From NCBI GenBank assembly GCA_018806915.1, contig JAGKQI010000045.1, positions 496,001 to 560,000 on the forward strand: 64,000 nt of DNA. Direction: 5' to 3'. Position numbers and translations under genes: made by a program. Below, piece after piece: positions 19,444-29,280 of the stretch. This DNA comes from Phytophthora colocasiae. Lineage: Eukaryota; Oomycota; Peronosporomycetes; Peronosporales; Peronosporaceae. Each line of letters opens with the position of its first letter. Position 1 is the first letter of the stretch. Below the pieces are notes generated by a model. It did no database searches. It was not told where the DNA came from and worked only from the letters and a program-made list of their open reading frames with translations.

Positions 19444-20178
19444 TCATGCAGCTACAGCCTGCTTTACAAATTGGGTCAACGTCTGTAGTTGCCTGTGAAA
19501 ATCATCCAGCCCAATTGCAGCTCCAGTTTTCACTAGCACAGACTTTACAATGCTGTACGGCGCATCTGAATGTAGAGTGGACATCGCTGCAACATCAATT
19601 TTTGTAGCACACAGTGCGAACACGTCAAGTCTCCCTGACGTTGGGTTTGCTGCATCATTGGCACTCACATCAGCAAAAACACGCTCAAGAACCATCGTTC
19701 GCAGAAGATTGACCTTCCACAGGTTTAGCTGCGTATCGGGGGTGCCAACGACATAAATTCCAGTAGTGGTGCTACGCAGAGCAGCAGTCAACTGCGGGAA
19801 GAACAAATAGCAAACGAACTCGATGTAGGCCGTCGGATACTCGCTGACAATGAACACGGGTCCATTGACCGATCGCAGCGTCACCGTCAACATCTCCAGG
19901 ATCTCGTCTTCAATTGCTGCAAAAGTGCTAGGAAGTTCTGCTAAGCACTGACTTTGCAATTGAATATCGTTCATATTGATCGTCGATGTGGACGTCCCAA
20001 GCCCCAAGTGGGTCATCATCCAACCCAGCGGTACAAGTACGTTTTCCCAGTTGATAACGGCCATTTGTCTGTTCGTCACAGTTGCTGAAGCCTTACTCTT
20101 CGAGTTTTTGCTCTTTGAAGAGTAAGCTGCAACAATGCGCTGTCTTGAGGACGAAGTGGCACGAGCTCGTAGGGTCAT
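19444..20178 (-). CDS. HAD-like protein lacking catalytic aspartates, tandem paralogue A
   Basis: ATG at 20178; 244 residues, no intron. After a basic Ser/Lys-rich head, residues 39-50 read MAVINWENVLVPL, where related eukaryotic HAD-like proteins have a DWDDTLLP-type motif, so Asp-x-Asp has become Asn-x-Glu (residues 43-45). Further HAD-like landmarks are PVFIVSEYPTAYIEF (about 104), FFPQLTAAL and the WKVNLL helix (about 152). It is probably a pseudoenzyme or binding protein. The HAD assignment is by pattern memory, not by search. It is close to the next gene on the same strand, so they are tandem duplicates. Confidence 0.7.
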   Translation of the reverse strand: MTLRARATSSSRQRIVAAYSSKSKNSKSKASATVTNRQMAVINWENVLVPLGWMMTHLGLGTSTSTINMNDIQLQSQCLAELPSTFAAIEDEILEMLTVTLRSVNGPVFIVSEYPTAYIEFVCYLFFPQLTAALRSTTTGIYVVGTPDTQLNLWKVNLLRTMVLERVFADVSANDAANPTSGRLDVFALCATKIDVAAMSTLHSDAPYSIVKSVLVKTGAAIGLDDFHRQLQTLTQFVKQAVAA

Positions 20179-20584
20179 GGCAGGACTTTCAACACTAAAG
20201 AAGTGATGGGTAGGTGGTAAGTTTGAGAATGAGGCAAGCTAGCAACATGGCAATGGTGAAATGACGTGCACTCTGCAACTTCAACCCACCTTCAACCTAG
20301 ATGATCACTCACACTCTTCTGTTGCAATGATTTAAGATACATAGCTAGTGTTCATGTCTTCATTATTAAGAGGTAATTTATGCTGCAAGCACGTCAAATG
20401 TCGTGCACTAGTTGTCTTTATGAAATACCCCCCCCCATTTATAGGTAATGCAGACAATAATTGCCCCAAGACGGCTCCTTCACAGCGAAAATATTGTAGT
20501 CGAATCAAATAAAAAAAACAATACTATGCATGTACTTCTACTTAGCACTTGGTAGACCTAACAACTCTCGAAAGCAATCTCTTT

Positions 20585-21352
20585 TCAGTTGGCGCTCTGT
20601 CGAACAAAATGAGCCATTTTCTCGAGTTGGGCGTAAAAATCGTCTAATGAGACTGGAGTTTGAGGTGAGCGCACATATCCACCACTTCCTTGGACTTTGA
20701 GACGTTTAATAATGGCATTCGGAGCCATTAAATGAATTGCAGACGTCGCTGTCACATCAGCTTGGCTGGCACACAAAGCCACGACCTTAATTCTTCCCGT
20801 TGCTGCCCGTGCAAGCGCATTCATAGTAGCATCGATGCTCATTCCAGTAAATAGGTGCTCGTGAATGGCCGTATGCAACAGATTGACCTTCCACTGCTGC
20901 ATCTCCTGCATACTCAACTGCGTATCCGGAGTACCAACAACGTAGATGCCAGCAGTAGCGTTGCGCAGAGCAGCCGTGAGACGTGGAAAGAATAAACTGC
21001 TGATGAGCTCGACATACATCGTAGTGAATTCACTGACAATGAACACCGGTCCGTCAATGACTCGCATCGTTTCCGACAACAGTCTCATGATTCGATCTTC
21101 AATCGTATTCAGGCTTTGAATCAGCTCTGAGGAGCTTTGATATAGCGTGACAGCTGCTTGGATTGCTTCCGTAGATATCCCTAAGCCGAGATACACTGCC
21201 AACCAGTCCAGAGGTACAAGAACATTCTCCCAATTGATCACCGCCATTTGTTTCTTGTTAGGCGTAGCTTTGACTGTCTTGTTGCCTCGTCCAGTGTATG
21301 GAGCTGCAACACGCTGCGTTGAAAATGATGAAGCACGAGAACGAGAGGCCAT
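20585..21352 (-). CDS. HAD-like protein lacking catalytic aspartates, tandem paralogue B
   Basis: ATG at 21352; 255 residues, no intron. It has the same plan as the neighbouring gene: MAVINWENVLVPLDW (Asn40-Trp-Glu-Asn43), GPVFIVSEFTTMYVEL, LFFPRLTAALR, GIYVVGTPDTQL, WKVNLLHTAI and a C-terminal LDDFYAQLEKMAHFVRQ. Both paralogues share the substitution at the catalytic motif, so the loss predates the duplication. Each keeps an intact frame, which argues for a function other than phosphatase chemistry. 406 bases of gene-free DNA, including a C9 run, separate the pair. Confidence 0.7.
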   Translation of the reverse strand: MASRSRASSFSTQRVAAPYTGRGNKTVKATPNKKQMAVINWENVLVPLDWLAVYLGLGISTEAIQAAVTLYQSSSELIQSLNTIEDRIMRLLSETMRVIDGPVFIVSEFTTMYVELISSLFFPRLTAALRNATAGIYVVGTPDTQLSMQEMQQWKVNLLHTAIHEHLFTGMSIDATMNALARAATGRIKVVALCASQADVTATSAIHLMAPNAIIKRLKVQGSGGYVRSPQTPVSLDDFYAQLEKMAHFVRQSAN

Positions 21353-21525
21353 AGTGATGTAGTTGCTGGTAAGTTGATCAATGACGTTGCATTAGTATGG
21401 GCAGATCCTACAGACCATCATTCTATTTTCCACTTCAACATGAACATCACTCACTTCAATTTACCGCAAAAACAACTTTTCAACCAATCATATTCCATAG
21501 TTTTTATTGCCATTCATTCGCAACA

Positions 21526-23052
21526 ATGGCACCGCTAGAAGACGCGTCTGTAGTGGGCGCCACCACACTTGACGCCTTCTCCGTGTCTTTCCCTGACCAA
21601 GTGGAGAAGGAACTCGGTGCTGCATACGGAGAACCGCACTGGACGAATATTAAGCGAGCTCTCGTGCGACCGTACGTGCATCCGTTCAATTTTAATGTCA
21701 TTTTTCCACTAATTCTCTTCATTTTCAGACCTGCGTTCACTGCTGTCCGTGTGAATACGTTAAAACTATCAAGAAATGAAGCACTAGACGCTCTGAAGCC
21801 TCATCTCGACGGGTTTAGTGCCCAATTAGCTGCTTTAGACGCCAGTCGCCGACCTATTGAAGCTTTCGCCCATGCGTCTCTGCCTGACGTGCTGATGATC
21901 CCGTCGTCACCTAGCGGTGACGCTATGGTCGAGTTTAACCCAGAGCTTAAGAGCATCGTGGTGGACAGACTTTGTGGCGAGGCAGTGCTGCGTGGTAGCG
22001 ACATCTTCGCTCGAGGCGTCATGAGCGCCAGTGCCGGCATCAACGCTGAAGATCAAGTCAATGTGTTCGTGGATCTGGACCACAACCACACTAGAGGCAG
22101 TGATTTTGCAACGCACAATGGACGGAAGTTGCTAATTGCTCGTGGTGTGACCAAAATGGCCAGGACAGAGATTTTTCGCGCTGTCAGAGGACTGGCGGTG
22201 ACGCAATTGGTGCGGGTTTGCGCGGATGCACCGCCGATGAACGGAGTATTGCGTGGACAGATTTACGTGCAGAATTTGCCGTGCTCAGTGGTGGCTCACG
22301 TATTGGATCCTCAGGAAGGCGATGTGATTCTGGATATGTGTGCTGCTCCTGGAGGTAAAACTTCTCATGTGGCGACGTTGATGAAGAATAAGGGCACGCT
22401 GGTAGCATGTGATCGGTCGAAAAGGAAAGCTCTTGAGCTGCGTACGTTGTGTGAGGATCTTCACCTTGAGTGTGTTGAGCCGCTGAAGATGGATTCTACT
22501 CACGCTTTGCTGTTCAAGGAAAAAGTGGATTCAGCGCCACTAGACATCGACTTCAGGAGCGTAGCTCAGGTTCTAGCACGCGCAAAGGAGAAAACCCCGA
22601 GTCAAGCGCGATTGCTGCAAGTGGAAGGATTTTTTCCCGAGACTTTCGATCGAATTCTGCTGGACCCGCCTTGCTCGGCGCTTGGCTTGCGTCCGCGATT
22701 GCTACACGCTGGCGATGCTGACAATCTGGCGGAGTACACCAACATGCAGCGCAACTTCTTGTGGGTCGCTGCGTTCCTACTGAAACCTGGTGGTACGCTC
22801 GTGTACTCGACTTGCACGATCAACCCCAAAGAGAACGAGCAGATGGTACACCACGCGTTACAAAACTACCCGCTCAAGCTTGTTTCTCAAGGTGAATGCC
22901 ACATCGGAGACCATGGTCTACCAGGCCAAGGCCTCAGCGAAAATGAAGCGTCCCTAGTGCAACGTTTCGACCCAGCCAACACGGAGCTAGACACCATGGG
23001 CTTCTTTTGTGCCAAGTTCATCAAGACTGGACCGATTCGGCAAGAACCTTAG
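21526..23052 (+). CDS. NSUN6-like RNA cytosine-5 methyltransferase, two exons
   Basis: ATG at 21526 (CAACAATGG context). Exon 1 is 21526-21671 and exon 2 is 21729-23052. The 57-nt intron (GTACGT to TTTTCAG) is a multiple of three and contains no stop, so the frame reads through it; removing it restores the family motif RPPAFTAVRVNT. The protein is 489 residues. A PUA-like RNA-binding domain lies in the middle (ARGVMSASAGI, about 130-220). A Rossmann methyltransferase follows with the SAM motif DMCAAPGGKTSHVA and two cysteines, DPPCSA (about 361-366) and YSTCTINPKENE (about 410). The domain order matches NSUN6, which modifies tRNA and some mRNA. Confidence 0.9.
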   Translation: MAPLEDASVVGATTLDAFSVSFPDQVEKELGAAYGEPHWTNIKRALVRPYVHPFNFNVIFPLILFIFRPAFTAVRVNTLKLSRNEALDALKPHLDGFSAQLAALDASRRPIEAFAHASLPDVLMIPSSPSGDAMVEFNPELKSIVVDRLCGEAVLRGSDIFARGVMSASAGINAEDQVNVFVDLDHNHTRGSDFATHNGRKLLIARGVTKMARTEIFRAVRGLAVTQLVRVCADAPPMNGVLRGQIYVQNLPCSVVAHVLDPQEGDVILDMCAAPGGKTSHVATLMKNKGTLVACDRSKRKALELRTLCEDLHLECVEPLKMDSTHALLFKEKVDSAPLDIDFRSVAQVLARAKEKTPSQARLLQVEGFFPETFDRILLDPPCSALGLRPRLLHAGDADNLAEYTNMQRNFLWVAAFLLKPGGTLVYSTCTINPKENEQMVHHALQNYPLKLVSQGECHIGDHGLPGQGLSENEASLVQRFDPANTELDTMGFFCAKFIKTGPIRQEP

Positions 23053-23188
23053 AGCTGTTGTCCATTCATCTCAATAGACAATAGACAGTTGTTGTTCGTA
23101 CACTTTTCAAAGAAAATAGACGCTTGGAATCATATCAACCAGGTTATTAATGAGGTTCATTGCCTTAACGCTCCTCCGCCCCTACTTT

Positions 23189-24283
23189 TTACTTAGTCTC
23201 TTCTTCGGGGGCCTCGATCGACTTGACAGCCATCTCCAAAGCGCCTTCGAACGTGCGGTTGCCACCGATAAAGCCAGCATTGTGCACGAACGTGCAGCCC
23301 TCGATGCCAGACACGCGAGACAACTCCTCATCGCGCAGACTGCGCCAAGCCGGTAGCAGTCCCTTCCGTAGTGCGAACGATCCAGGTTCGACATTAAGCG
23401 CTTGGACGCGGGTCATGTTGCCCGTGGCGTCGTTGTACAGCACGAACTTGATCTGTCCAGGGATCATCAGCTTCTCCTCCAGGTCGTGCAGGTGAGACTT
23501 CCACGGACAGTAGTCAGGGAAGTGTACAATTTCACCTGACTTGTGGGTCTGGAAACGCTTGGACACAGCCTTCTCCACGATCTCACGGGCGGGCAGCCAC
23601 GAATGCACCAGGTCATGAATGGCATCGGTGAATTCAGTGATGGTCATGTACATGGCCTGCTGGAACTGCTCGTTCACACGGTCTTCACTCTGCTCTTCGT
23701 TCCAGCGAGGGTTCAAGTATCCCACACGGTTGCTCAGACTCGTGGACACCTGGTAGTTGTAGGTCAATTTCGCTCCACCCTCCGCAGTGGCCACTTCAAC
23801 ACCATTGTCGATGCCGTCAATGTGCTCAATGAAGTTCTTGTATGCTTTTTGGTGCAAAATATCCAACGTAGCATCGTCCAGAGCTGTTGGGGCAGCCAAG
23901 TGCTGGATGATCTCGCGACCAAAGTGCTTGTACACCAGACCAGCACTCGACAACTTGGTGTTCCGCTGGTCGAAATTACCGGTAAAACTGCGCTGGTGGT
24001 GGTCGAAACGCAGCGTCTCCGGGTCGTAGATGCCGCCTACATCCACAACCGCTTCGCATTGGGCCAGTTTCGCCTCGTCGCGGGTGCGCAACACGTCGTG
24101 GGCTGCGAATTTCGGCAAAAGCTTGAGCATGGACACAGCCAACGCCTCGTCGCAATGGAAAGTGCCATTGTGGGTGCCAATGTACTTCTTTTCCGCTAGA
24201 GACGACGTCACTTGCGCGCTGCGGAAGGCGGCGAAGCACGGGGACGAAGCCACGAAGGCTGCAGCTTTGGTCGGGATGGCCAT
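23189..24283 (-). CDS. MYG1-like (UPF0160) exonuclease
   Basis: ATG at 24283 (MAIPTKAAAFVASSPCFAAF) gives 364 residues; the first 35 are rich in Ala, Ser and Lys and could direct the protein to mitochondria. The DHH-like metal-binding motifs are clear: GTHNGTFHCDEALAVSML near the start and VVDVGGIYDPETLRFDHHQ about 50 residues later. The family's DGIDNG motif (HIDGIDNGVEV) and C-terminal HNAGFIGGNRT stretch are also present. MYG1 proteins are 3'-5' RNA exonucleases of nucleus and mitochondria. It converges with the NSUN6-like gene, with 136 bases between stops. Confidence 0.92.
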   Translation of the reverse strand: MAIPTKAAAFVASSPCFAAFRSAQVTSSLAEKKYIGTHNGTFHCDEALAVSMLKLLPKFAAHDVLRTRDEAKLAQCEAVVDVGGIYDPETLRFDHHQRSFTGNFDQRNTKLSSAGLVYKHFGREIIQHLAAPTALDDATLDILHQKAYKNFIEHIDGIDNGVEVATAEGGAKLTYNYQVSTSLSNRVGYLNPRWNEEQSEDRVNEQFQQAMYMTITEFTDAIHDLVHSWLPAREIVEKAVSKRFQTHKSGEIVHFPDYCPWKSHLHDLEEKLMIPGQIKFVLYNDATGNMTRVQALNVEPGSFALRKGLLPAWRSLRDEELSRVSGIEGCTFVHNAGFIGGNRTFEGALEMAVKSIEAPEEETK

Positions 24284-24501
24284 GATGAAAAATGACAATT
24301 GGTGCTCACCACTGGAATGGAATGACTGGAGTTCAGTATGGAGTGGGAAAATGTCAATTTCCACTGTGATATTTTGAGACCAACCGGTACTTCAGCTTTT
24401 TTTACCGGTATAATAAAGTTGATATCTAGAGAAAACATTTTGCAAATTTCAGCCAAGTGAAGGAAAGAACTGTTTCAAATTGCGAGCGTTCGCTGGATGC
24501 C

Positions 24502-25471
24502 ATGTCGGACGAAGGGGTCACAGCAGCCAGCATCGGTACGACGTTATATCCATACTAAATGATGAATTAGGTAGGCTGCATGCCACACAGGTGGGTGTAG
24601 TACTGAATAAGTTTACACAGCGGCGATTCTACCTTGTGCAATAATTCTGGACTGTTCTAGTTACAGAGCGGTATGTGTATCATTTCCTAATTTAATCTTT
24701 TTAATGCTTCTAGACCGATCACAGACACCACAGCAGAAGCCAATAGTGCGGGGCAGATACGCCAAATTCAACGGTACAATGGACGTGTTGCTGCTGGAAG
24801 CACTGCAGCTTAACAATCCATTTACTGCTAAGCACGGTACAAGACTTCAGATGTGGCAGAATGTGGCTGAAGATGTGGGAATGCAAGTGTTTAAGAACGC
24901 GAATGCATTTTCATGGCACACGTGTCGGTGAGTCAATTTTATGAATTCATGAAGTGTTAGTTGGACGTACTCAACTTTTTATGTTTTTTTTTATATTTGT
25001 AGTGATCGAGTGACGGCACTGATGAAGATGTACACTGATGGCAAACACGACAAGTTATTTAAGCACGGGACGATGGAGGAAAATGCTCGAAAGGAGGCAA
25101 TTCTGCGGGAAATCAACGAAACTCTAGTCCGGAAGAACCACAAAATGGCAGCACAGACGGTGGTGGACGGCAACGGCAAGGAACGAATCATCGCCCCGAA
25201 AAACGAGAGCGTTGGATTTAATGTGTCGACTTCAGCACCTCCGACACTGCCACAGAAGCGACGAAAAGTTGATGTCGGCATGAGTGCCAAGCTGCCTGCT
25301 GCCTCCGACGTACAAGACGCTAGTAGTAGCGAAAACTTCCGTGTACGAATTCTGGAGCTCATTGAGAGCAAAATCCAGTTTGATATGGATCAGCGACAGA
25401 AGGAGACGGAGCTTCGGGAGCAGGAGTTTGAGTTGCAGAAGCGGTTCCTGGAGTATTTACAGTCGAAATAG
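24502..25471 (+). CDS. SANT/Myb-like DNA-binding protein, three exons
   Basis: The proposed exons are 24502-24535, 24714-24927 and 25003-25471; the introns are 178 and 75 nt with GT-AG ends, and the sum is 717 nt, or 238 residues. The second junction is firm: TGTCG/GTGAGT to TTTGTAG/TGATCG joins two frames seamlessly. The first exon (MSDEGVTAASI) is less certain; an alternative is a start at the ATG at 24704. Residues about 25-95 (KFNGTMDVLLLEALQLNNPF, WQNVAEDVG, TCRDRVTALM) fit a Myb/SANT-like domain of the kind common in oomycetes. The C-terminus is a charged coiled coil (QRQKETELREQEFELQKRFL). Probably nuclear. Confidence 0.75.
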
Positions 25472-25605
25472 GGCGGTGGACATAGCAGAAAGGTGCTGAG
25501 TCTGTCGAGCTCAGCCTAAGTCAGCAGGTTGGTGTATGTAGGATTCATTTGCTGACAGTTTTCCATGATAATGCGTCTTACGTCCCTTCCTCCATTACTG
25601 TAGGT

Positions 25606-26130
25606 TTAACCTGCAATTTTACAGTCTGTCTGGTTCTCATCGAGCGCTTTGGCTTCCTTTTGCATCCCTGCCAGCAGCTTGGCGATGGTCTGTTTCAGTT
25701 CACACAGCTCCTCCTTCTCTTCTTGCGAGTCCCAGTCCTCTTTCTCCTCTCTGCCCTTCGTTTCTGGTCGGTCTTCGCCGTCACTATCCAGCGGGTAATA
25801 CTCGTCTTCATCTTCATGTTGGGGTTTGGCCTTGAATTCATTCGATCTCCTCCTTCTACTGCTCTTACACTTTGGAGAAGCTGAATCTGAATCCATTCGC
25901 TGTCTTCCATAGTGCTTTTCGATTGATTCTTCTTCAATATGATCAAAATCTTCCGTGATCTCTTCCTCGTCATCGTCCAAGTCCTGTTTGAACCGGCCTT
26001 GCATGTTCTCCTCGAAGTTTTTCACTCTCAATGCTAAATCATGCAATGCACAGGATAATTCCAGCTCTGCATCTTCATCTACACTCCCAGTGCTGCTGGT
26101 GTAGCCATCTCCATCCACAGTTAAATCCAT
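25606..26130 (-). CDS. Acidic coiled-coil protein of unknown function
   Basis: ATG at 26130; 174 residues, no intron. It is very rich in Asp and Glu (DLDDDEEEITEDFDHIEEE near residue 60), with a basic patch KCKSSRRRRSNEFKAK in the middle that could be a nuclear localisation signal, and a C-terminal helix EEKEELCELKQTIAKLLAGM. I do not recognise a family. Its start lies 91 bases from the start of the divergently oriented methyltransferase gene, so the two probably share a promoter region. Confidence 0.65.
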   Translation of the reverse strand: MDLTVDGDGYTSSTGSVDEDAELELSCALHDLALRVKNFEENMQGRFKQDLDDDEEEITEDFDHIEEESIEKHYGRQRMDSDSASPKCKSSRRRRSNEFKAKPQHEDEDEYYPLDSDGEDRPETKGREEKEDWDSQEEKEELCELKQTIAKLLAGMQKEAKALDENQTDCKIAG

Positions 26131-26220
26131 CTTTTTAAATACAAGAAAATGCGTCGTTTCAAGATCACAAAAGTGATGTGGTGCACATTAAAGTATTTTA
26201 TTACTGGACGTGCAGGAATC

Positions 26221-27068
26221 ATGGCGGAACTCCCGGAGATTGACATGGCCTACGACTGCGACGTGTACGAGCCAGCAGAAGACACCTATCTCTTTGTGGA
26301 CGCATTGCAAGATGAATTACCGTACTTAAAGGCTCTTAACCCAGCAATTTGCGTGGAAATTGGGTCAGTAGAAGTTGAATTGGAAGTATTTGAGACTTTT
26401 TGTGGTCTAAAATCGTTCCTGTAGATGTGGAAGTGGTGCTGTGTTTGTGTACTTGGCTACACAATTGCAGAAAATCGGGACGAGAGCGATGTTCTTGGCG
26501 ACGGATATTAACCCATTGGCAGCGAGTGTGGGGCAGCAAACAGCCAAGCGCAATGGCGTCGAAACGTTTGACATTGCGCGCACCGACTTGCTTCAATGCT
26601 ACGAGCCACGGATACAAGGGAAAGTGGATGTTCTGTTGTTTAATCCACCCTACGTGCCCACTCCGTCAGAAGAAGTTGGTTCATTGTACGTTTGCTTACT
26701 TTGCATTGATTTAGTTTTGGGACTTTGGTAACCAATTCCTTATTTACAGAGGAATTGAAGCTGCGTGGGCGGGTGGAATCCATGGACGTGAAGTGATCGA
26801 CCGATTGCTGCCCAAAATCAACGCCCTACTGTCACCTCGAGGGGTTTTCTACATGGTTGTCGTAGTGGAAAATAAGCCCAAGGAGATTGCTGCTATTCTC
26901 GAAAAGGATGGCTTTGAAATGACGGTACGCCCGGCTGCTTGATCTGGTGCGTTGCAGCTCACGATTGCTTACATTTATTGTGCTCTAACCTTATACCAGG
27001 CTATTCGCTCCACTAAGGCGAAGAACGAACGACTATCCATTCTCAAGTTTTCTCGGAGATCGTCGTAA
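26221..27068 (+). CDS. N6AMT1/HemK2-like glutamine methyltransferase, four exons
   Basis: ATG at 26221. Exons are 26221-26363, 26425-26685, 26750-26924 and 27000-27068, with introns of 61, 64 and 75 nt, all GT-AG; the sum is 648 nt, or 215 residues. The spliced product has the SAM motif EIGCGSGAVFVYLA (about 46-59), an acidic loop ATDINPLA, and the hallmark LLFNPPYVPTP (Asn about 121), which defines Asn/Gln-type methyltransferases. WAGGIHGREVIDRLL follows, as in N6AMT1. The family methylates the GGQ glutamine of release factor eRF1. The upstream frame from 26149 is an untranslated extension. Confidence 0.92.
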
Positions 27069-27833
27069 GTTTTAACCCCGTGTTATAGAAACAGAACTGC
27101 ATCTGCTTCGACGGATACAGAGGGATCCCTACCGTATAGAACAACTCATATTGTGATGAATTGCCCTGTGCTGGTTTTCCTTATTATCGCAGGGTGTTCA
27201 TACTTCATGCTTAGCAGTTCATCGCTCAACATTTTTGTTGCCATTAAAAGTAGGCGTCCGTCCGTACATGTACGAAGTTTTGCTGGGTATCGAAGATGAA
27301 AATGGTGCTTCAAACGTGGTGGACTATGGTAAAAAAAAGCTTTTAAAGTATTGTACTTAAAAATATTGTTTTTTGCAATACAGTCCTCAAACAGCACTGC
27401 GACGTATTTCGGTTCCGGTAAACCACCCGTTCGATCGTAAACAAACTCAGTTCATTAAGTCCATGCTGGCTTATCATTCCTTCCGAGTTGACTCCTTTCC
27501 CAGAACGCACCCGTCTCATGTCGTGGAGCCAACGGCGTTGATCAATAAAGTCTGGTCAAGAGGACCTACCATCTGCGTTGAGATTCAGGGCGATGATAGT
27601 GCATACTACACGTAGTACTAGTATTTAAGTAAGTGCACAGTAGCAGTGTACATCGGGTCTGGCGAGCATAGGTTATGAACCAAACTATCCGGTGAAATTG
27701 CTCATCATCCATGATGATCAAGCAAATCTACACAAAATTTCGAGAAGTTGTGTCATAAACTACGTGACCGTTGTCTGTCGCTTTCTCCCGAGTATTGTTT
27801 TTTGTCAATATTTATTCCCTAAAATCTTGTAAA
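27069..27833. other. Intergenic
   Basis: No gene is supported. Short open frames on both strands (27146-27397, 27373-27615) have no recognisable motifs. Confidence 0.5.
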
Positions 27834-28085
27834 ATGAATTGCATCTCAACATTCACTGATGATCGTGTGAATACAGCGACATGTACAGGGATCGATTGGT
27901 GTGTGCCAGGCGATCCAGAGAACAGTAGAAAACTACTCTGTTGCCAGGACACGAGCACCGGAAACCGGCCTACAACCACCAGATCCTGCAAAACCTCAAA
28001 CGTTCTCCCAGCTGGATACGGATCGTACAATGTAAACGCACATCCGAGGATCTATAAACGTTTTGCTTCGACACCGCGATGCTAA
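27834..28085 (+). CDS. Small Cys-rich open frame, uncertain
   Basis: ATG at 27834; 83 residues (MNCISTFTDDRVNTATCTG...). It has seven cysteines including a CC pair (KLLCCQDT), a spacing seen in secreted domains, but no signal peptide. The preceding in-frame codons (FFVNIYSLKSC) are hydrophobic without forming a convincing leader. It ends 92 bases before the effector start and may be a remnant of a secreted protein gene or chance. I cannot assign a family. Confidence 0.3.
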   Translation: MNCISTFTDDRVNTATCTGIDWCVPGDPENSRKLLCCQDTSTGNRPTTTRSCKTSNVLPAGYGSYNVNAHPRIYKRFASTPRC

Positions 28086-28176
28086 TCCGCTACTGGCAAG
28101 GCATGCGAGGTCAAGCCTATTGTCTTTTATTTTCACTTTTCAACTCACACGCCAGCCCCCAAGACATTCCAAGCCA

Positions 28177-29239
28177 ATGCGTGTCCTGTTGCTTGTAGCT
28201 CTCGCTGTTTTCGCTTCCACAAATAGTGGAGTAGCTGCTAGGAGATCTCTGCGTCAACACGACTTTAACTCGTTGGAAGTGGTGAACTCCGAGGAGGAAG
28301 AGAGGACGATGATTGACAAACTGGACGACATTGCTAAGATGACCGATGATTTCGTCGCGAAAGTGAAAATTCCCACTAACATGAACGCTGCAGTGGAGAA
28401 GGTAACGACATTAGCGGATGACGCAGCAGCAGTGGCGAAAACGATTGCGAAAAAGTACCCGGAAGGCTTGAGCAAGGCAACTTTGGCTCAGATTAATGAG
28501 GTGGAACAGTTGCGTTTGAAGGATATCGCGACGTACACCAAGAAAACGGGAGATGGAATGAGAAGGAAGATTACCCCTTTTAAAGGCATGGAAATTGCCC
28601 CAAAAAAGTCGAGTCTCACGTGGGGCGCAACATGCAGCTCTATGGTGACGATGGGAGTCGGTTGATGTCTTCTGCTGTGGTCTCGAGGTCTGCCAAGGAC
28701 GGAGGTGGAGACGTTCTCCTCATTTCCAGCTCAAATCCGCAGAAGAACGACTGGCTTCTACTTAAGGGGGGTTGGGATAAAGGAGAGGATATCCAGAGCG
28801 CAGCTTTGCGTGAGGTTGTCGAGGAAGGAGGAGTACGTTTGTACATTTGTAAATCATTTGGGTGTTTACTTACTTACTGGTACTTTTTTGTAGGTTAATG
28901 CGAAACTTCTCCACAGTTTGGGCGACTATAAGTTTACGCAAGGAGATAAAGCGTACACTTACTACGCTTACAAGATGAAGGCTAGTACGGTTTACGACGA
29001 CTGGGCCGAGAGCGTGCGCTACCGTCTCTGGGTACGTGGCTTCAAAAGTGCTGCTATTTAATTCATTCAAAAACTTACACAATAGTTTTTAGGTTTCGTA
29101 TGAAGACGCGCTCAAGTTGCTTGCTAAACGCCCGCACATGGTTGATGTGGTGAAGAAAGCGCAAGAGACGGATGAACTGATCAAACTTGGTAAATTACCC
29201 AAGAGAGATCCTACACTTGCGACTTACAAGATCGAATAG
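28177..29239 (+). pseudogene. RxLR effector with Nudix hydrolase domain (Avr3b-like plan), three exons, frameshifted in this copy
   Basis: ATG at 28177 gives signal peptide MRVLLLVALAVFASTNSGVA, then RSLR (residues 23-26) and the dEER-like SEEEER (38-43). A helical region of about 100 residues leads to a break: the first frame runs to 28665, but the homologous Nudix region begins in another frame before 28620. The switch falls around the A6 run near 28602-28607. Exon 1 ends at 28832; exons 2 and 3 are 28894-29031 and 29093-29239, with two 61-nt GT-AG introns. The Nudix box is complete (GGWDKGED, ..., LREVVEEGG then V across the first intron). Length near 310 residues and layout recall the P. 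sojae effector Avr3b, which hydrolyses ADP-ribose and NADH in plants. As read, the protein is truncated before the Nudix domain. Confidence 0.82.
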
Positions 29240-29280
29240 ATTTTTTTTTACAAACAGTCATGTATTCATGTAGCTATGGT

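Noticed and set aside
23543..24199. 218-residue plus-strand frame
   Set aside because: Exact antisense of the conserved MYG1-like gene.
24704..24931. Start of the SANT/Myb-like gene at the ATG at 24704
   Set aside because: Kept only as an alternative: that ATG sits in the splice acceptor (ATGCTTCTAG) and an upstream ATG exon at 24502 joins in frame.
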